Of a DNA stretch of 64,000 nucleotides, positions 31,195 through 41,583 are shown piece by piece. Each line of letters opens with the position of its first letter. Within the stretch, counting starts at the first letter, position 1. Made by a program: the position numbers and the translations under genes. The stretch comes from Thiogranum longum (GTDB lineage: Bacteria > Pseudomonadota > Gammaproteobacteria > DSM-19610). Below the pieces are notes generated by a model. It saw only the letters and a program-made list of their open reading frames with translations. It was not told the origin of the DNA and did no database searches. The stretch lies in assembly GCF_004339085.1 (NCBI RefSeq), contig NZ_SMFX01000001.1, positions 629,580 through 693,579 on the forward strand. The letters run 5' to 3'.

Positions 31195-32310
31195 ATGAAT
31201 AAAGCCGAAGCCGCCATCCGTGGCCTTGTTGAGCTTGCCGATATCGAAATCAACGGCAGCCAGCCACACGACATCCAGGTAAATGACACGCGTTTCTACC
31301 AGAAACTGTTGAGTGGCGGAGCGCTTGGCCTTGGTGAAACCTACATGCAGGGCCTGTGGGACTGTGAAGCACTTGATGTCCTGATTTACCGCTTACTACG
31401 GGCAGACCTTGAGCACGCCATTTCGCCGCTGAAACTGCTGTGGCCTGTTATCTGGTCAAAACTGGTTAACATGCAAAGTCATAACCGGGCGTTCCGTATC
31501 GGCGAGCGTCACTACGACCTGGGTAATGATCTTTACGAACGCATGCTCGACCCGCGCATGACCTATACCTGTGGCTACTGGAAAGATGCCGATAACCTGA
31601 GCGATGCACAGGAAGCCAAACTCGACCTGGTATGCCGCAAGGTTGGCCTGGAACCCGGTATGCGGGTACTTGATATCGGTTGTGGCTGGGGCAGTTTTGC
31701 CGGCTTTGCGGCCGAACGTTATGGCGTCAAGGTGGTCGGCGTGACGGTTTCCCGGGAACAGATTGCATATGGACAGGAACGCTACAAGGATCTCGATGTT
31801 GATCTGCGCTTGCAGGACTATCGCGATGTCAATGAGCATTTCGACCGTATAATCTCAATCGGCATGTTCGAACATGTTGGCCCGAAAAACTATCGCACCT
31901 ATATGAAAATGGTGGAGCGTTGCCTGGAAGATGATGGCCTGTTTCTGTTACACACCATAGGTACAAACACGCGAGCCACGGATGTTGATCCCTGGACCAA
32001 TAAATACATTTTCCCAGGTGGTGTACTTCCCGTCCCGGAACAGATCGACAAGGCGGTCAGTGGCGTATTCATCATGGAAGACCTGCACAATATGGGCACC
32101 CATTATGACCCGACCCTGATGGCGTGGATGGCGAATATCGATGAGCACCGGGAGCAGCTTGACAGCCTTGGCTATGACGACCGTTTCTATCGCATGTGGC
32201 GCTATTTTCTGCTGTCATCAGCCGGTTCGGCGCGGGCGCGCCGAAACCAGCTGTGGCAAATTGTTTATAGCAAGAAAGGAGTGGAGGGCGGTTATACGTC
32301 TATCCGCTAA
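31195..32310 (+). CDS. cfa: Cyclopropane-fatty-acyl-phospholipid synthase
   Basis: A 371-residue S-adenosylmethionine-dependent methyltransferase that adds a methylene bridge to unsaturated membrane lipids. It has the N-terminal lipid-binding part with [16 protein letters not shown], the phospholipid-enzyme motif [20 protein letters not shown], the SAM motif [20 protein letters not shown], and [16 protein letters not shown]. Such enzymes typically respond to stationary phase or acid. Its stop codon overlaps that of the convergent helicase gene. Confidence 0.97.
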   Translation: MNKAEAAIRGLVELADIEINGSQPHDIQVNDTRFYQKLLSGGALGLGETYMQGLWDCEALDVLIYRLLRADLEHAISPLKLLWPVIWSKLVNMQSHNRAFRIGERHYDLGNDLYERMLDPRMTYTCGYWKDADNLSDAQEAKLDLVCRKVGLEPGMRVLDIGCGWGSFAGFAAERYGVKVVGVTVSREQIAYGQERYKDLDVDLRLQDYRDVNEHFDRIISIGMFEHVGPKNYRTYMKMVERCLEDDGLFLLHTIGTNTRATDVDPWTNKYIFPGGVLPVPEQIDKAVSGVFIMEDLHNMGTHYDPTLMAWMANIDEHREQLDSLGYDDRFYRMWRYFLLSSAGSARARRNQLWQIVYSKKGVEGGYTSIR

Positions 32311-33632
32311 CCTCTGCCGGCCTGTGGCTGCCTCTGCCTGGATTTGGCACGCGCTGCAGGTGCTTTATGCCGGCCACTGCCCGGTCTTTTGGACGCGCCG
32401 TTGCCACGATTACGGTTGTCACCCTGGTGCCCCTGTCTGGAGTGGCCCTTGCCATTACGACCGTTCTGGATCGGTTCTGCCTTGATGCTCGGGTCCGGCT
32501 CATAGCCTTCCAGTACTTGTTTCGGGATTTCGCGCTTCAGTAACCGCTCGATGTCTCGCAGCAATTTGTGCTCGTCGATGCATACCAGAGAAATGGCTTC
32601 GCCTTCGTTGCCGGCACGACCGGTACGGCCAATACGATGCACGTAATCTTCCGGGACATTGGGCAGCTCGTAGTTCACTACATGCGGCAACTGGTCTATA
32701 TCCAGCCCACGCGCAGCAATGTCGGTGGCAACCAGTACGCGCACGTCACCGCTCTTGAAGCCGGCCAGCGCTCGCGTACGTGCCCCCTGGCTTTTATTGC
32801 CGTGGATTGCGGCAGCAGTCAGCCCGTCTTTTTCAAGTTGTTCGGCAAGACGGTTGGCGCCGTGCTTGGTGCGGGTGAAGACCAGCACCTGTCGCCAGTT
32901 GCGTGAGCCGATCAAAAAGCTCAACAACTCGCGTTTGCGCAGCTTGTCGACAGGATAGACTTTCTGTTCGATACGTTCGGCAGTGGTGTTGCGACGCGCC
33001 ACTTCTATCAGTTCGGGGTTGTCGAGCAGACGGTTGGCGAGTTGCTTGATCTCATTGGAGAAAGTGGCAGAGAACAGCAGTGTCTGACGATGATGTTTAT
33101 CGGGTAACAGGGCCATCACTTTACGGATGTCGTGAATAAAGCCCATATCGAGCATGCGGTCTGCTTCATCGAGCACCAGGATTTCGACCTGTGACAGATC
33201 AACTGTTTTCTGGCTGACATGGTCCAGCAGGCGTCCCGGTGTCGCCACCAGAATATCGACACCGCGGCGCAGTTTCTCGATTTGCGGGTTGATCTTGACT
33301 CCGCCAAAAATGACGGCCGATTTCAGCGGCAGGTGACGGCCATAGGTCTGCACGCTTTCAGCGACCTGGGCGGCCAGTTCCCGTGTTGGCGTCAGCACCA
33401 GTGCGCGCACCGGGCGGCGACCTTTGTCAGCAGGGCTGCTGCTGAGACGCTGCAGCAGAGGCAGGGTAAAGCCGGCTGTTTTACCGGTGCCGGTTTGCGC
33501 ACCGGCCAGGACATCCTTGCCTTCGAGTACGACAGGAATTGCATTGCTTTGAACAGGTGTAGGTTCGCTGTAGCCCTGCTCGCTGATCGCACGCAGGAGT
33601 TCGGCCGACAGGCCGAGGGTATCAAATGACAT
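32307..33632 (-). CDS. rhlE: DEAD-box RNA helicase, RhlE type
   Basis: A 441-residue RNA helicase with all family motifs in order: the Q-motif region [19 protein letters not shown], Walker [24 protein letters not shown] within [17 protein letters not shown] within [21 protein letters not shown] and [11 protein letters not shown] basic, Gly/Arg/Lys-rich tail of about 60 residues follows and should bind RNA. The start at 33632 (MSFDTLG) fits RhlE; the frame stays open further upstream but without family sequence. It shares the bases CTAA with the end of cfa. Confidence 0.95.
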   Translation of the reverse strand: MSFDTLGLSAELLRAISEQGYSEPTPVQSNAIPVVLEGKDVLAGAQTGTGKTAGFTLPLLQRLSSSPADKGRRPVRALVLTPTRELAAQVAESVQTYGRHLPLKSAVIFGGVKINPQIEKLRRGVDILVATPGRLLDHVSQKTVDLSQVEILVLDEADRMLDMGFIHDIRKVMALLPDKHHRQTLLFSATFSNEIKQLANRLLDNPELIEVARRNTTAERIEQKVYPVDKLRKRELLSFLIGSRNWRQVLVFTRTKHGANRLAEQLEKDGLTAAAIHGNKSQGARTRALAGFKSGDVRVLVATDIAARGLDIDQLPHVVNYELPNVPEDYVHRIGRTGRAGNEGEAISLVCIDEHKLLRDIERLLKREIPKQVLEGYEPDPSIKAEPIQNGRNGKGHSRQGHQGDNRNRGNGASKRPGSGRHKAPAARAKSRQRQPQAGRG

Positions 33633-33915
33633 TGGGGTAATAACTCCAGTCTTGCCCTCCCATAGGCAGCATTGGCTGGCGGGAGCCGGTTCGGGCTGGA
33701 TAAAGGGATTCTTGCTTGCGGGAGGCCCGGTAAAGCGGGCAAACGGCTCAAGACATTCCGGCAGCTTTTCATGGCCGCTCAAATGGGTGCTAACCGGTCA
33801 GGCACCCGGAATGCGGTTATTCTACCAGAAATTTGTGTTGGGCGGGAATTTTGATTATGAGGGAAGGCATACAGGTCCGTATAATGGTTCTGATGTTGCA
33901 TTTGCCGGGATAACA

Positions 33916-34371
33916 ATGCGTCTGAAACAGATCTGGGTTGATGCCGATGCCTGCCCTAAAGTCATCAAGGAAATACTGTTCCGTGCTGCAGAGCGGACGG
34001 GTGTGCCATTGATGCTGGTAGCCAACCAGCCACTGCAGGTTCCAAAGTCCCGCCACATTCGCGCTATCCAGGTCGGCGCCGGTTTCGATGTAGCCGATAA
34101 CTATATCGTAGCGCATGCCGAAGTCGGTGATCTGGTGATAACAGCGGATATTCCACTGGCGGCTGAAGTCGTCGCGAAAGCGTGCCGTGCGCTGAATCCG
34201 CGTGGTGAGCTTTATACGGAAGAGAATATTCGTCAACGTCTCAATATGCGGGATTTCATGGACACCCTGCGCAGTAGCGGGATTGATACCGGCGGGCACG
34301 CATCCTTCAGTCAGGCCGACCGCCAGGCATTTGCCAACCAGCTGGATCGATTGCTCGCGAAGCCGGGCTAG
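33916..34371 (+). CDS. YaiI/YqxD family protein (UPF0178)
   Basis: A 151-residue protein of the conserved UPF0178 family, distantly PIN-like. Motifs are [16 protein letters not shown], the ANQPLQVP and GADVADN-type segment (here [12 protein letters not shown]), and [17 protein letters not shown]. Function is unknown; the conserved aspartates suggest a nuclease-like metal site. ATG 33916 is the family start. It precedes a GGDEF-EAL gene on the same strand with 124 bp between. Confidence 0.93.
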   Translation: MRLKQIWVDADACPKVIKEILFRAAERTGVPLMLVANQPLQVPKSRHIRAIQVGAGFDVADNYIVAHAEVGDLVITADIPLAAEVVAKACRALNPRGELYTEENIRQRLNMRDFMDTLRSSGIDTGGHASFSQADRQAFANQLDRLLAKPG

Positions 34372-34495
34372 AGCGGCGGTAAACTTGACAGGATGGTAAA
34401 CCTGTAGGTTGCTTAACCCGTGGATGTCTAAAGTATTTTTCTTGTCGGTCGATGACTTGTGGTGGGTAACTCTGAGGAAATAGCAGGGGTTAGTA

Positions 34496-37060
34496 GTGGC
34501 CGACAGGAAACCGGGAAAATGGCTTGATCTGAATACCTTGAGCGGCCGGTATCTGGTTGTGGCACTGGCAGTCGTGATTGTTGTTACCCTGTCAGTCGGC
34601 TGGGCGGTATGGATGCTGGGCAAGGCGACGCAGTCTTCCACCAGCAGCCTGCAGCTGCGAAACAATATCCAGTCCCTCGGCACTGCTATACGCAGTTCAG
34701 TCTGGCAGACTAATTTTGCCCTTCAGAGGTACATGATTTCGCCATCGGATGATATTCAGAAACAAGTACTCCAGGAAATCAGGGAAGCCAGGGAAAAAGC
34801 TGCCGAACTCGCAAAAATTCAATCTGGTAGCCAGGGAAGTGCAGAGAAGGCCATACAACTCAAAGAGAAACTTGGCAAGCTGCAGCTGCAGCTTGACCAT
34901 TTGATGGAAATTCGAAACGACCCGCAGCAGCTACATCCGGCCATGCACCTGATGTCTGGTTTCATGCTGCCAGCCAATGACGCGTTTGTGACGGCAGTTA
35001 ACCTGGCGCTCTCGGAACTCGTCAGCGATAACAGCAATATTCTCGCATCACAGGAGTTTCTTCTGCTGAACGGGGTCCGTGACCGCTGGCGGCAAATGAT
35101 CGGTTTTTATCGAGTGATGGTGGCCAACCGTTTCGGGGCATTTACAGCCAGTCAGGAAGGTATGGCCAGGCAGTCATACAATGTCAGGTTACTCTACCAG
35201 CAGATCAGGGAGAACCTCCGACAACTCACCAAAATGGATGTAAGCGGTGATCTTGGTTTTCAGACCAGTGATGCACTTGCGGTGATGCGGCTAAATTCCG
35301 AAAACTGGTATGAATACTTTCAGAAAGTCAGTGCCATGTACTCTTCTGATGACTGGCGCACTGATTTGCCCTTTTTACGGGATATTGTGCAGCCATTATT
35401 TGATAATATCTGGCAGGCATTACTGGCGGTAGAGCTGGCGGTTGAGAAAAAATCCAATCAGCAAGTTGATCAGCTGAGAACAGCCGGCAGAACGGTGAGT
35501 GTGACCCTGTGGGTGCTCGCCGGATTGCTTTTTGTCCTGGTGATTAGCGGTTATACCGTGCTGGACCGGATACTCCTCGGCCCTATAGCGCGTATCTCCC
35601 ATGCCTTGTCGCTGGATGTCGATGTTAAATCCGATCGACCTTTCGAAGTGCCGGAGGCCAGGACACGGGAAATACAACAGCTGGTTACAGCATTTGAAAA
35701 TATGCGCAGCGATGTGCAGCGCCGCCGCCTGGCACTGGAATACCAGTCTTTGCACGACAGCCTGACCGGCTTGCCGAACCGGGCTTATCTGCTTGAAGAG
35801 CTGACCGAGACATTGAAAAAGGCAAGCCGGCTTGACCGGAATGTTGGTCTGATGATAATGGATCTGGACCACTTCAAGGAAATTAACGATACGCTCGGCC
35901 ATCCGGTTGGTGACCTGATACTGCAGGCCGTTTCAAAGAGATTATCCGAGGCTATTGGAGACTGCGGTTTAACGGCGCGCCTGGGTGGTGACGAATTTGC
36001 GGTCATCCTTCAGTGTACCAACCAGGGTGATTGTGCCAGGACATCTGTGGCTATCGCCAGGGCGCTGGAGAAGGAATTCCAGGTTGGTGGTCACAAACTC
36101 TATGTCGGTGGTAGTGTGGGTGTGGCTATCTACCCCAAAGACGGGATCGATGTATCGGTTCTGATGCGCCATGCAGATGTTGCCATGTATACGGCAAAAC
36201 ATACCGGGAAACGCACGGTATTTTATGATGATACCCAGGATGAAAACAGCTTGCTGCGTTTGCAGCTGGTCAAGGATCTCAAGGATGCCATAAGTAATGA
36301 CCACCTCGATCTTCATTTCCAGCCAAAAATAAACCTCGTTAATCAGTCGGTCAGTTCTGTGGAAGCCTTGTTGCGTTGGGAGCACCCTGAACATGGCATG
36401 GTGCCACCGGGACGGATTATTCCCATGGCTGAGCAGACCGGTGTTATCCAGCAATTGACGCGCTGGGTACTTGCGCGGGCTTTGCGGCAGTTGTCAGACT
36501 GGCGCAGAGATGGCATTGATATTGGTGTGGCGGTAAATCTTTCAGCTTATGATCTGCGTGACACCACTTTGCCGGAAGTGGTGCATGGTCTCTTGACCGA
36601 AACCGGTACCCATCCGGAACAGTTGACACTTGAAGTTACAGAGAGTGCCATGATGTCTGACCTGAACAATGCAGCACAGCTGTTGTCGCGCATCAAGGAA
36701 ATGGGGGTCAGTATTGCAATCGATGACTTCGGCACAGGTTTTTCCTCATTGTCTTACCTGAAAAAACTGCCGGTCAAGGAACTTAAAATCGACAAGTCTT
36801 TTGTTATCAACATGGGCCATGATGAGAACGATGCCATGATTGTGCATTCCACTATTGATCTCGCGCATAATCTGGGCCTCACCGTGGTCGCAGAAGGTGT
36901 TGAAAGCAGGAAGGTGCTGGAACAATTACAGTCTCAAGGCTGTGATCTGGTCCAGGGTTTCCATGTGTGTAAACCCTTGCCTGCGGTCAAGCTGGGAGGC
37001 TGGCTTCGTGAAATGTCACACAGGGTTACGGCGTTACACAAAGCCGGAGATGTTGCATAA
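34496..37060 (+). CDS. Membrane HAMP-GGDEF-EAL protein (cyclic di-GMP turnover)
   Basis: An 854-residue inner-membrane protein starting at GTG 34496. A first helix (about 18-42) and a second (about 340-362) flank a long helical periplasmic sensor that resembles chemoreceptor sensor bundles. A HAMP-like linker follows, then a GGDEF domain with ARLGGDEFAVIL and DLDHFKEINDTLGH, then an EAL domain with VEALLRWEHPEHG, NLSAYDL, EVTESAMM, DDFGTGFSS and ELKIDKSFV. All catalytic motifs are intact, so both synthesis and breakdown of cyclic di-GMP are possible. Confidence 0.96.
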   Translation: MADRKPGKWLDLNTLSGRYLVVALAVVIVVTLSVGWAVWMLGKATQSSTSSLQLRNNIQSLGTAIRSSVWQTNFALQRYMISPSDDIQKQVLQEIREAREKAAELAKIQSGSQGSAEKAIQLKEKLGKLQLQLDHLMEIRNDPQQLHPAMHLMSGFMLPANDAFVTAVNLALSELVSDNSNILASQEFLLLNGVRDRWRQMIGFYRVMVANRFGAFTASQEGMARQSYNVRLLYQQIRENLRQLTKMDVSGDLGFQTSDALAVMRLNSENWYEYFQKVSAMYSSDDWRTDLPFLRDIVQPLFDNIWQALLAVELAVEKKSNQQVDQLRTAGRTVSVTLWVLAGLLFVLVISGYTVLDRILLGPIARISHALSLDVDVKSDRPFEVPEARTREIQQLVTAFENMRSDVQRRRLALEYQSLHDSLTGLPNRAYLLEELTETLKKASRLDRNVGLMIMDLDHFKEINDTLGHPVGDLILQAVSKRLSEAIGDCGLTARLGGDEFAVILQCTNQGDCARTSVAIARALEKEFQVGGHKLYVGGSVGVAIYPKDGIDVSVLMRHADVAMYTAKHTGKRTVFYDDTQDENSLLRLQLVKDLKDAISNDHLDLHFQPKINLVNQSVSSVEALLRWEHPEHGMVPPGRIIPMAEQTGVIQQLTRWVLARALRQLSDWRRDGIDIGVAVNLSAYDLRDTTLPEVVHGLLTETGTHPEQLTLEVTESAMMSDLNNAAQLLSRIKEMGVSIAIDDFGTGFSSLSYLKKLPVKELKIDKSFVINMGHDENDAMIVHSTIDLAHNLGLTVVAEGVESRKVLEQLQSQGCDLVQGFHVCKPLPAVKLGGWLREMSHRVTALHKAGDVA

Positions 37061-37161
37061 ATCCGGTAGCCCGGACTGGACAGTTTTGCCTGATCAGCTA
37101 GAATTATCCTCACCGTACTCGCCTCTGCTGGGGGCCGAGATGTCGTCCTGGAGGGCATACC

Positions 37162-37509
37162 GTGCACGTACCGGACAAGATCGAGCACCTTATAGAGTCA
37201 CATCGTGACGAGAAAGAAGTCGGGCTGTGGTTATTCTCGCTTATCCCGCTGGGTGTGGCATTCATTTTCTTCTTTATTTTTCTTCTGCCGATGGACTTGC
37301 CGAACAAGGATATTATCCTGGTCACAGGTGCTGGTGCAGGTGCTGCTGGCTTACAGGGCTACTGGATACAGCGAGGCTGGCGGCGAGAGGAAGGACTCAC
37401 CATTTTGCTCGGCTTGATTGGCCTGATAGCTGTTTCAGTTTTCGTATGGGCCTATATTAACTTCCTCGGGGAAATCGTGCGCAGTATTTTCAAGGGCTGG
37501 GCCGCCTAG
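37162..37509 (+). CDS. Small inner-membrane protein of unknown function
   Basis: A 115-residue protein with start GTG 37162 and a strong ribosome site (GGAGGG). It has three hydrophobic helices: residues about 22-43, 49-65 and 80-103. The N-terminus is charged (KIEHLIESHRDEKE) and probably cytoplasmic. I do not recognise the family. It lies between a GGDEF-EAL gene and a convergent haem-binding-like gene. Confidence 0.65.
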   Translation: MHVPDKIEHLIESHRDEKEVGLWLFSLIPLGVAFIFFFIFLLPMDLPNKDIILVTGAGAGAAGLQGYWIQRGWRREEGLTILLGLIGLIAVSVFVWAYINFLGEIVRSIFKGWAA

Positions 37510-37542
37510 AGTCTGCCCATGCTGTCCGACCAGATCTGGGGT

Positions 37543-38049
37543 CTAGTCTGAAAAAGCGATACGATCTTCAAGTGCTTCAAGTGCTGCTCGCGCACAGCTC
37601 TCGTCCTTGTCGCCACCGGGTGCACCACTGACACCGACTGCACCAGCCAGGTAACCACCAACAATGATCGGTAGCCCGCCCTTTAACATGATGAGGCCAT
37701 CAATCTGGTTCAGCTCGTTACGGATATCAGAGCGGTTTTCTACCACAGCACCACTTTCGGTGCCGCCCATGATGACCATGTTGGCTTTGCGTTGTGAAAT
37801 ATCCAGGGTGAACCGGGGTGCAGCATCATCGCGCAGTGCCGCACGAAGTGAGGCATCCTTGTCAACAACGACAGCGCTGACCTGGTAACCGGCCTTGCGG
37901 CAGGCAAGTACTGCCTCGTTGACAACATCCCGGGCCAGTTCCATACCGATGGTGCGTTGTACCAGAATATCGGCGGCCCATGTGCTTGTGCTGCCAAGCA
38001 TGAGGGCAAGCAACAGGCTGTTCCCTGAACGTGGTATGTAGTGTGGCAT
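37543..38049 (-). CDS. GlcG/HbpS-family exported protein
   Basis: A 168-residue protein with a signal peptide (LLLALMLGSTSTWA, cleavage before ADILV). The rest is the GlcG/HbpS fold, with VVNEAVLACRKAGYQVSAVVVDKDAS, ARFTLD-like PRFTLDISQRKAN and the Gly-rich LPIIVGGYLAGAVGVSGAPGGD. Members bind haem or are found near glycolate oxidase genes; no such genes are present here, so the ligand is unknown. It is divergent from thiL. Confidence 0.88.
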   Translation of the reverse strand: MPHYIPRSGNSLLLALMLGSTSTWAADILVQRTIGMELARDVVNEAVLACRKAGYQVSAVVVDKDASLRAALRDDAAPRFTLDISQRKANMVIMGGTESGAVVENRSDIRNELNQIDGLIMLKGGLPIIVGGYLAGAVGVSGAPGGDKDESCARAALEALEDRIAFSD

Positions 38050-38239
38050 GGTACTGTCTCCCTGGCTGAATTGGGGTGAATTATCCCGCGTTGTGCACGT
38101 AGGCCACAAGTGCCGCGGATGCTAGACTGTGTCTTTGAATTTGCGAGGTGTGTTCGGTGCCTGATTGTGGTTGCGAGACAGAGATCAATGACAGGGAGCA
38201 AAGCCGGATACTGGCCAGATCTGGCGAAACAATTTCCTG

Positions 38240-39199
38240 ATGGTTTCTGAGTTCGAAATTATTCACCGGTTTTTTCAGCGTGAGCTGGCCGCACCGGGTG
38301 TGTTGCTGGGTATCGGTGATGATGCCGCAATACTGATGCCGGATGCGGGAAGTGCGCTGGTGGTGGCTGTGGATACGCTGGTTGCCGGTCGCCATTTTCC
38401 CGATCAGACCGATCCGGTCAGTATTGGTCATAAAGCCCTGGCCGTTAACCTCAGTGACCTCGCTGCAATGGGCGCGCAGCCGCGCTGGGCGACACTGGCG
38501 CTGACCCTGCCGAAAGCTGATGAAGCCTGGTTGTCCGGGTTTGCTGAAGGCTTTTTTGCGTTGGCAGACCGGTTTCATGTGGCGCTGGTGGGTGGGGATA
38601 CCACGCGCGGTCCACTTTCGATGACGGTGCAGGTACAGGGGCAAGTCGATGCCGCCAGGGCACTGCGACGTGATGCAGCAAAACCCGGGCAACATATTTT
38701 TATTACCGGCACGCCGGGTGATGCGGCATTTGCCTTGCAGCAGTTACAGGCAGGTGAAGCAGTTGAAGCAGCGTTGCTTGCCCGCCTGAACCGGCCGGAG
38801 CCAAGAATTGCCCTGGGTATGACACTGGCGGGTGTTGCCGAGGCGGCGATTGATGTGTCCGACGGGCTACTGGCTGACATTCAGCATATGCTGGATGCCA
38901 GTGCTTGTGGTGCACAGATAAATGTTGATGCCATCCCGCGTTCACAGGCATTACTGTCACTGGATGTTGAGTCTGCGCTGACCTGCCAGCTGAATGGCGG
39001 GGATGATTACGAATTATGTTTTACCGTAGATGCTGATCGTGTTGAGCAGGTATACCAGGCAGCAGAAGATAGCGCGGTATCTATTGCAGAAATCGGTATT
39101 ATCGAGCCACAACCGGGTATTCGCTGTGTGCACGAGGACGGTTCGCCCTGTACGCTGAAGGTCGGGGGTTTCGATCATTTCGCAAACAACCATGACTGA
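38240..39199 (+). CDS. thiL: Thiamine-monophosphate kinase
   Basis: A 319-residue kinase producing thiamine diphosphate. Motifs include the N-terminal SEFEIIHRFF, GIGDDAAIL, the metal site VAVDTLVAGRHFP, KALAVNLSDLAAMGAQPRW, VGGDTTRGP and LNGGDDYELCF. It overlaps the pgpA start by 8 nt. In most gammaproteobacteria thiL directly follows nusB; here it is 7.1 kb away. Confidence 0.97.
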   Translation: MVSEFEIIHRFFQRELAAPGVLLGIGDDAAILMPDAGSALVVAVDTLVAGRHFPDQTDPVSIGHKALAVNLSDLAAMGAQPRWATLALTLPKADEAWLSGFAEGFFALADRFHVALVGGDTTRGPLSMTVQVQGQVDAARALRRDAAKPGQHIFITGTPGDAAFALQQLQAGEAVEAALLARLNRPEPRIALGMTLAGVAEAAIDVSDGLLADIQHMLDASACGAQINVDAIPRSQALLSLDVESALTCQLNGGDDYELCFTVDADRVEQVYQAAEDSAVSIAEIGIIEPQPGIRCVHEDGSPCTLKVGGFDHFANNHD

Positions 39200-39671
39200 G
39201 CGCATCGATACACGGAGGGTTTTTTCCGATCCTGTTTTGTGGCTGGCATTCGGCTTCGGCTCAGGGCTCTCGCCACGTGCACCGGGAACAGCCGGTACGC
39301 TGGTGGCGGTCCCCTTGTTTCTGCTATTGGATCAGTTGAGTTTCGCAGGATATTTGACGGCAACAGTGCTTATCTCGCTGGCCGGCGTATGGATCTGTCA
39401 ACGTGCATCACAAACACTGGGCGTTCATGACCATCCCGGTATCGTCTGGGATGAATTTGCCGGTTACCTGGTCGCTATGATAATGGCCCCCGAGGGCTGG
39501 ACCGGTATCCTGGCCGGGTTTGTATTGTTCCGGTTTTTCGATATATGGAAGCCCTGGCCGATTGGCTGGGTTGATAAAAAAGTGCACGGTGGCCTCGGTA
39601 TCATGCTGGATGACATACTGGCGGGCCTGATGGTGGTTGTGGTGCTGTGGGTTGCCAAGCTGGTCGTCTGA
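39192..39671 (+). CDS. pgpA: Phosphatidylglycerophosphatase A
   Basis: A 159-residue inner-membrane enzyme that dephosphorylates phosphatidylglycerophosphate. The signature FGFGSGLSPRAPGTAGTLVA is near the N-terminus, followed by DHPGIVWDEFAGYL and the C-terminal helix DDILAGLMVVVVLW. It is translationally coupled to thiL (overlap ATGACTGA). Confidence 0.97.
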   Translation: MTERIDTRRVFSDPVLWLAFGFGSGLSPRAPGTAGTLVAVPLFLLLDQLSFAGYLTATVLISLAGVWICQRASQTLGVHDHPGIVWDEFAGYLVAMIMAPEGWTGILAGFVLFRFFDIWKPWPIGWVDKKVHGGLGIMLDDILAGLMVVVVLWVAKLVV

Positions 39672-39714
39672 TTTATTCTGGAAGCCTGGAGTATTTGCTG
39701 ATACGGCATTTCAT

Positions 39715-40326
39715 ATGGAAATATTTTCTGCATTACTGTTCTCACTGGCGCTGATAGCGGCCTCGTTTGCTATCAATCGCTATTTGATAGGTGGACGGCT
39801 GGTTATTGATGGCTACCGGCTTGCGTTGACAGCATCGGCGGTTCTCCTGCTTGCGGTCGTGGCTGAATCGCTGATCAATCCGCTTTACGAGCAGTTGTTT
39901 GGTGGCAAACTGTGGGAATACCGGGTCTTTCCGCTACACGACAGCAACGTCTCGGCGCTGGCCGCTTTCGTGTGGACTGCTTACGGCGTACACCTCTACT
40001 TTACCGGTCAGTCTCTGGATCTGAAGCTGGGAGGTCGCTGGAGCAGCACCGGTACCAAGGCTCTGATTGTCAGCTTCGAGGCACCTTTTGTCTTTGAGGT
40101 TAGTGGTAATCTTCTGTTTCTGCAGCTGATGAATAACTATTATGCGTATTATCTTCCCTCCGATGTCTATCACCTGACATCTTTCCGGGTAGTGCCGGTT
40201 TATATTTTCTGCATCTTCTTCGGCATGGTAATACTTAAACTGCTGGAGCAGTTGCCGCGTTACCGGATGCTGCCTCCGGCGCTGTTTGCGGGCGGGATTG
40301 CCTACCTGTTCGCAGGAGCGACCTGA
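39715..40326 (+). CDS. Multi-pass membrane protein of unknown function
   Basis: A 203-residue integral membrane protein with about six hydrophobic segments: 4-22, 36-58, 83-101, 120-140, 160-185 and 186-201. Between the second and third segments is a conserved-looking LFGGKLWEYRVFPLHDSNVS. I cannot name the family. It follows pgpA by 43 bp on the same strand and converges with folE2. ATG 39715 was chosen because upstream residues lack membrane character. Confidence 0.65.
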   Translation: MEIFSALLFSLALIAASFAINRYLIGGRLVIDGYRLALTASAVLLLAVVAESLINPLYEQLFGGKLWEYRVFPLHDSNVSALAAFVWTAYGVHLYFTGQSLDLKLGGRWSSTGTKALIVSFEAPFVFEVSGNLLFLQLMNNYYAYYLPSDVYHLTSFRVVPVYIFCIFFGMVILKLLEQLPRYRMLPPALFAGGIAYLFAGAT

Positions 40327-40341
40327 GAACGTTTGCAACAA

Positions 40342-41172
40342 TCAACTGTCGACCAGTTGATCCTTTTCCTTGTCGCGTTCGATCAGCGCATAGGCCGAGT
40401 GATTGTGTATGGACTCGAAGTTTTCTGATTCCACGATATAGGCGCTGATACGGTCATCTGTATTCAACGCAGCGGCGATATCCCGCACCATGTCTTCCAC
40501 AAACTTCGGGTTGTCGTAGGCTTTTTCCGTGACGTATTTTTCATCCGGGCGTTTGAGCAGGCCGTAGAGTTCACATGAAGCCTGGCCCTCGACCATGTCG
40601 ATCAGTTCCTCTATCCAGACAAAATCACGCGTGGTAGCGGTGACTGTTACGTGTGAACGCTGGTTATGTGCGCCGCGCTCCGAGATTTTTTTCGAGCAGG
40701 GGCAAAGGCTGGTGACCGGTACGATGACCTTGATTTTCATTTTTGGTTTACCGTCGGAGATTTCCCCGATAAAGGAAACCTCGTAATCGAGCAGGCTTTG
40801 TACACCCGATATCGGCGCGGTTTTGTTGATGAAATAAGGGAAGCTCATCTCGATGTGACCGGCTTCGGCTTCCAGACGTTCGGCCATTTCGCCGAGCATT
40901 TCCTTGAACGACTCGACGCCGATTTCGCGCTCGTGCAGGTTGAGAATTTCCACGAAGCGTGACATGTGTGTACCTTTGAAATTGTGCGGCAGGTTCACGT
41001 ACATGTTGAAATTGGCAATGGTGTGCTGTTCGCCTTCGCTGCGGTCTTTTACCCGCACCGGGTGGCGAATGTCCTTGATGCCGACCTTGTCGATGGCGAT
41101 GTGGCGGGTGTCAGCGCTGTTCTGTACGTCAGCAATGGGGTTGTTGACGGTGGCAGCCGTTGATTTACTCAT
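40342..41172 (-). CDS. folE2: GTP cyclohydrolase FolE2 (type IB)
   Basis: A 276-residue enzyme that opens GTP to dihydroneopterin triphosphate for folate and queuosine. The catalytic and metal site is [21 protein letters not shown], typical of the IB type, which tolerates metals other than zinc. It is the last gene of a long minus-strand run and overlaps the PTPS/QueD gene by 4 nt (ATGA), so the two enzymes act in sequence on the same pathway. Confidence 0.96.
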   Translation of the reverse strand: MSKSTAATVNNPIADVQNSADTRHIAIDKVGIKDIRHPVRVKDRSEGEQHTIANFNMYVNLPHNFKGTHMSRFVEILNLHEREIGVESFKEMLGEMAERLEAEAGHIEMSFPYFINKTAPISGVQSLLDYEVSFIGEISDGKPKMKIKVIVPVTSLCPCSKKISERGAHNQRSHVTVTATTRDFVWIEELIDMVEGQASCELYGLLKRPDEKYVTEKAYDNPKFVEDMVRDIAAALNTDDRISAYIVESENFESIHNHSAYALIERDKEKDQLVDS

Positions 41173-41555
41173 GATTCATCCTCAGCGTAACGCACGCAGG
41201 CGCGTTCAGTTTCCCATAGCGTGACAGCATGAACGCGGATGCTTTCGTTGTTCAGTTGCGCCGACAGTTCCTGGTAAAAATATGCGGCGATGTTTTCAGC
41301 TGTCGGGTTAATGTCAGTGAATGGCTCCAGATCATTCAGGTAGCGATGATCCAGTTTGGCCGCGATGTCGCGGGTGGCCTGTTTGATGACCTTGAAGTCC
41401 ACGCCCATGCCCATCTTGTCCAGCGAACTGGCGCGAACTTCGGTTTCGACTTTCCAGTTGTGGCCATGCATACGCGCACAGGCGCCCGGGTACTCACGCA
41501 GAGTATGCGCAGAGGCGAAGTCCGTAACAATTTTCAGGGTATAACAGGCGGCCAC
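41169..41555 (-). CDS. queD: 6-pyruvoyl-tetrahydropterin synthase / QueD family
   Basis: A 128-residue enzyme starting at GTG 41555. Zinc histidines are in FASAHTLRE and the catalytic segment is [12 protein letters not shown] (C-x3-HGH). It should convert dihydroneopterin triphosphate to 6-carboxytetrahydropterin for queuosine, or to sepiapterin-like pterins in other family members. It is translationally coupled with folE2, which supplies the substrate. It starts 28 bp after the dxs stop. The gene symbol is the best family guess. Confidence 0.88.
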   Translation of the reverse strand: MAACYTLKIVTDFASAHTLREYPGACARMHGHNWKVETEVRASSLDKMGMGVDFKVIKQATRDIAAKLDHRYLNDLEPFTDINPTAENIAAYFYQELSAQLNNESIRVHAVTLWETERACVRYAEDES

Positions 41556-41583
41556 ACTAATTCCTGACTGAAAAGGTAGGATT

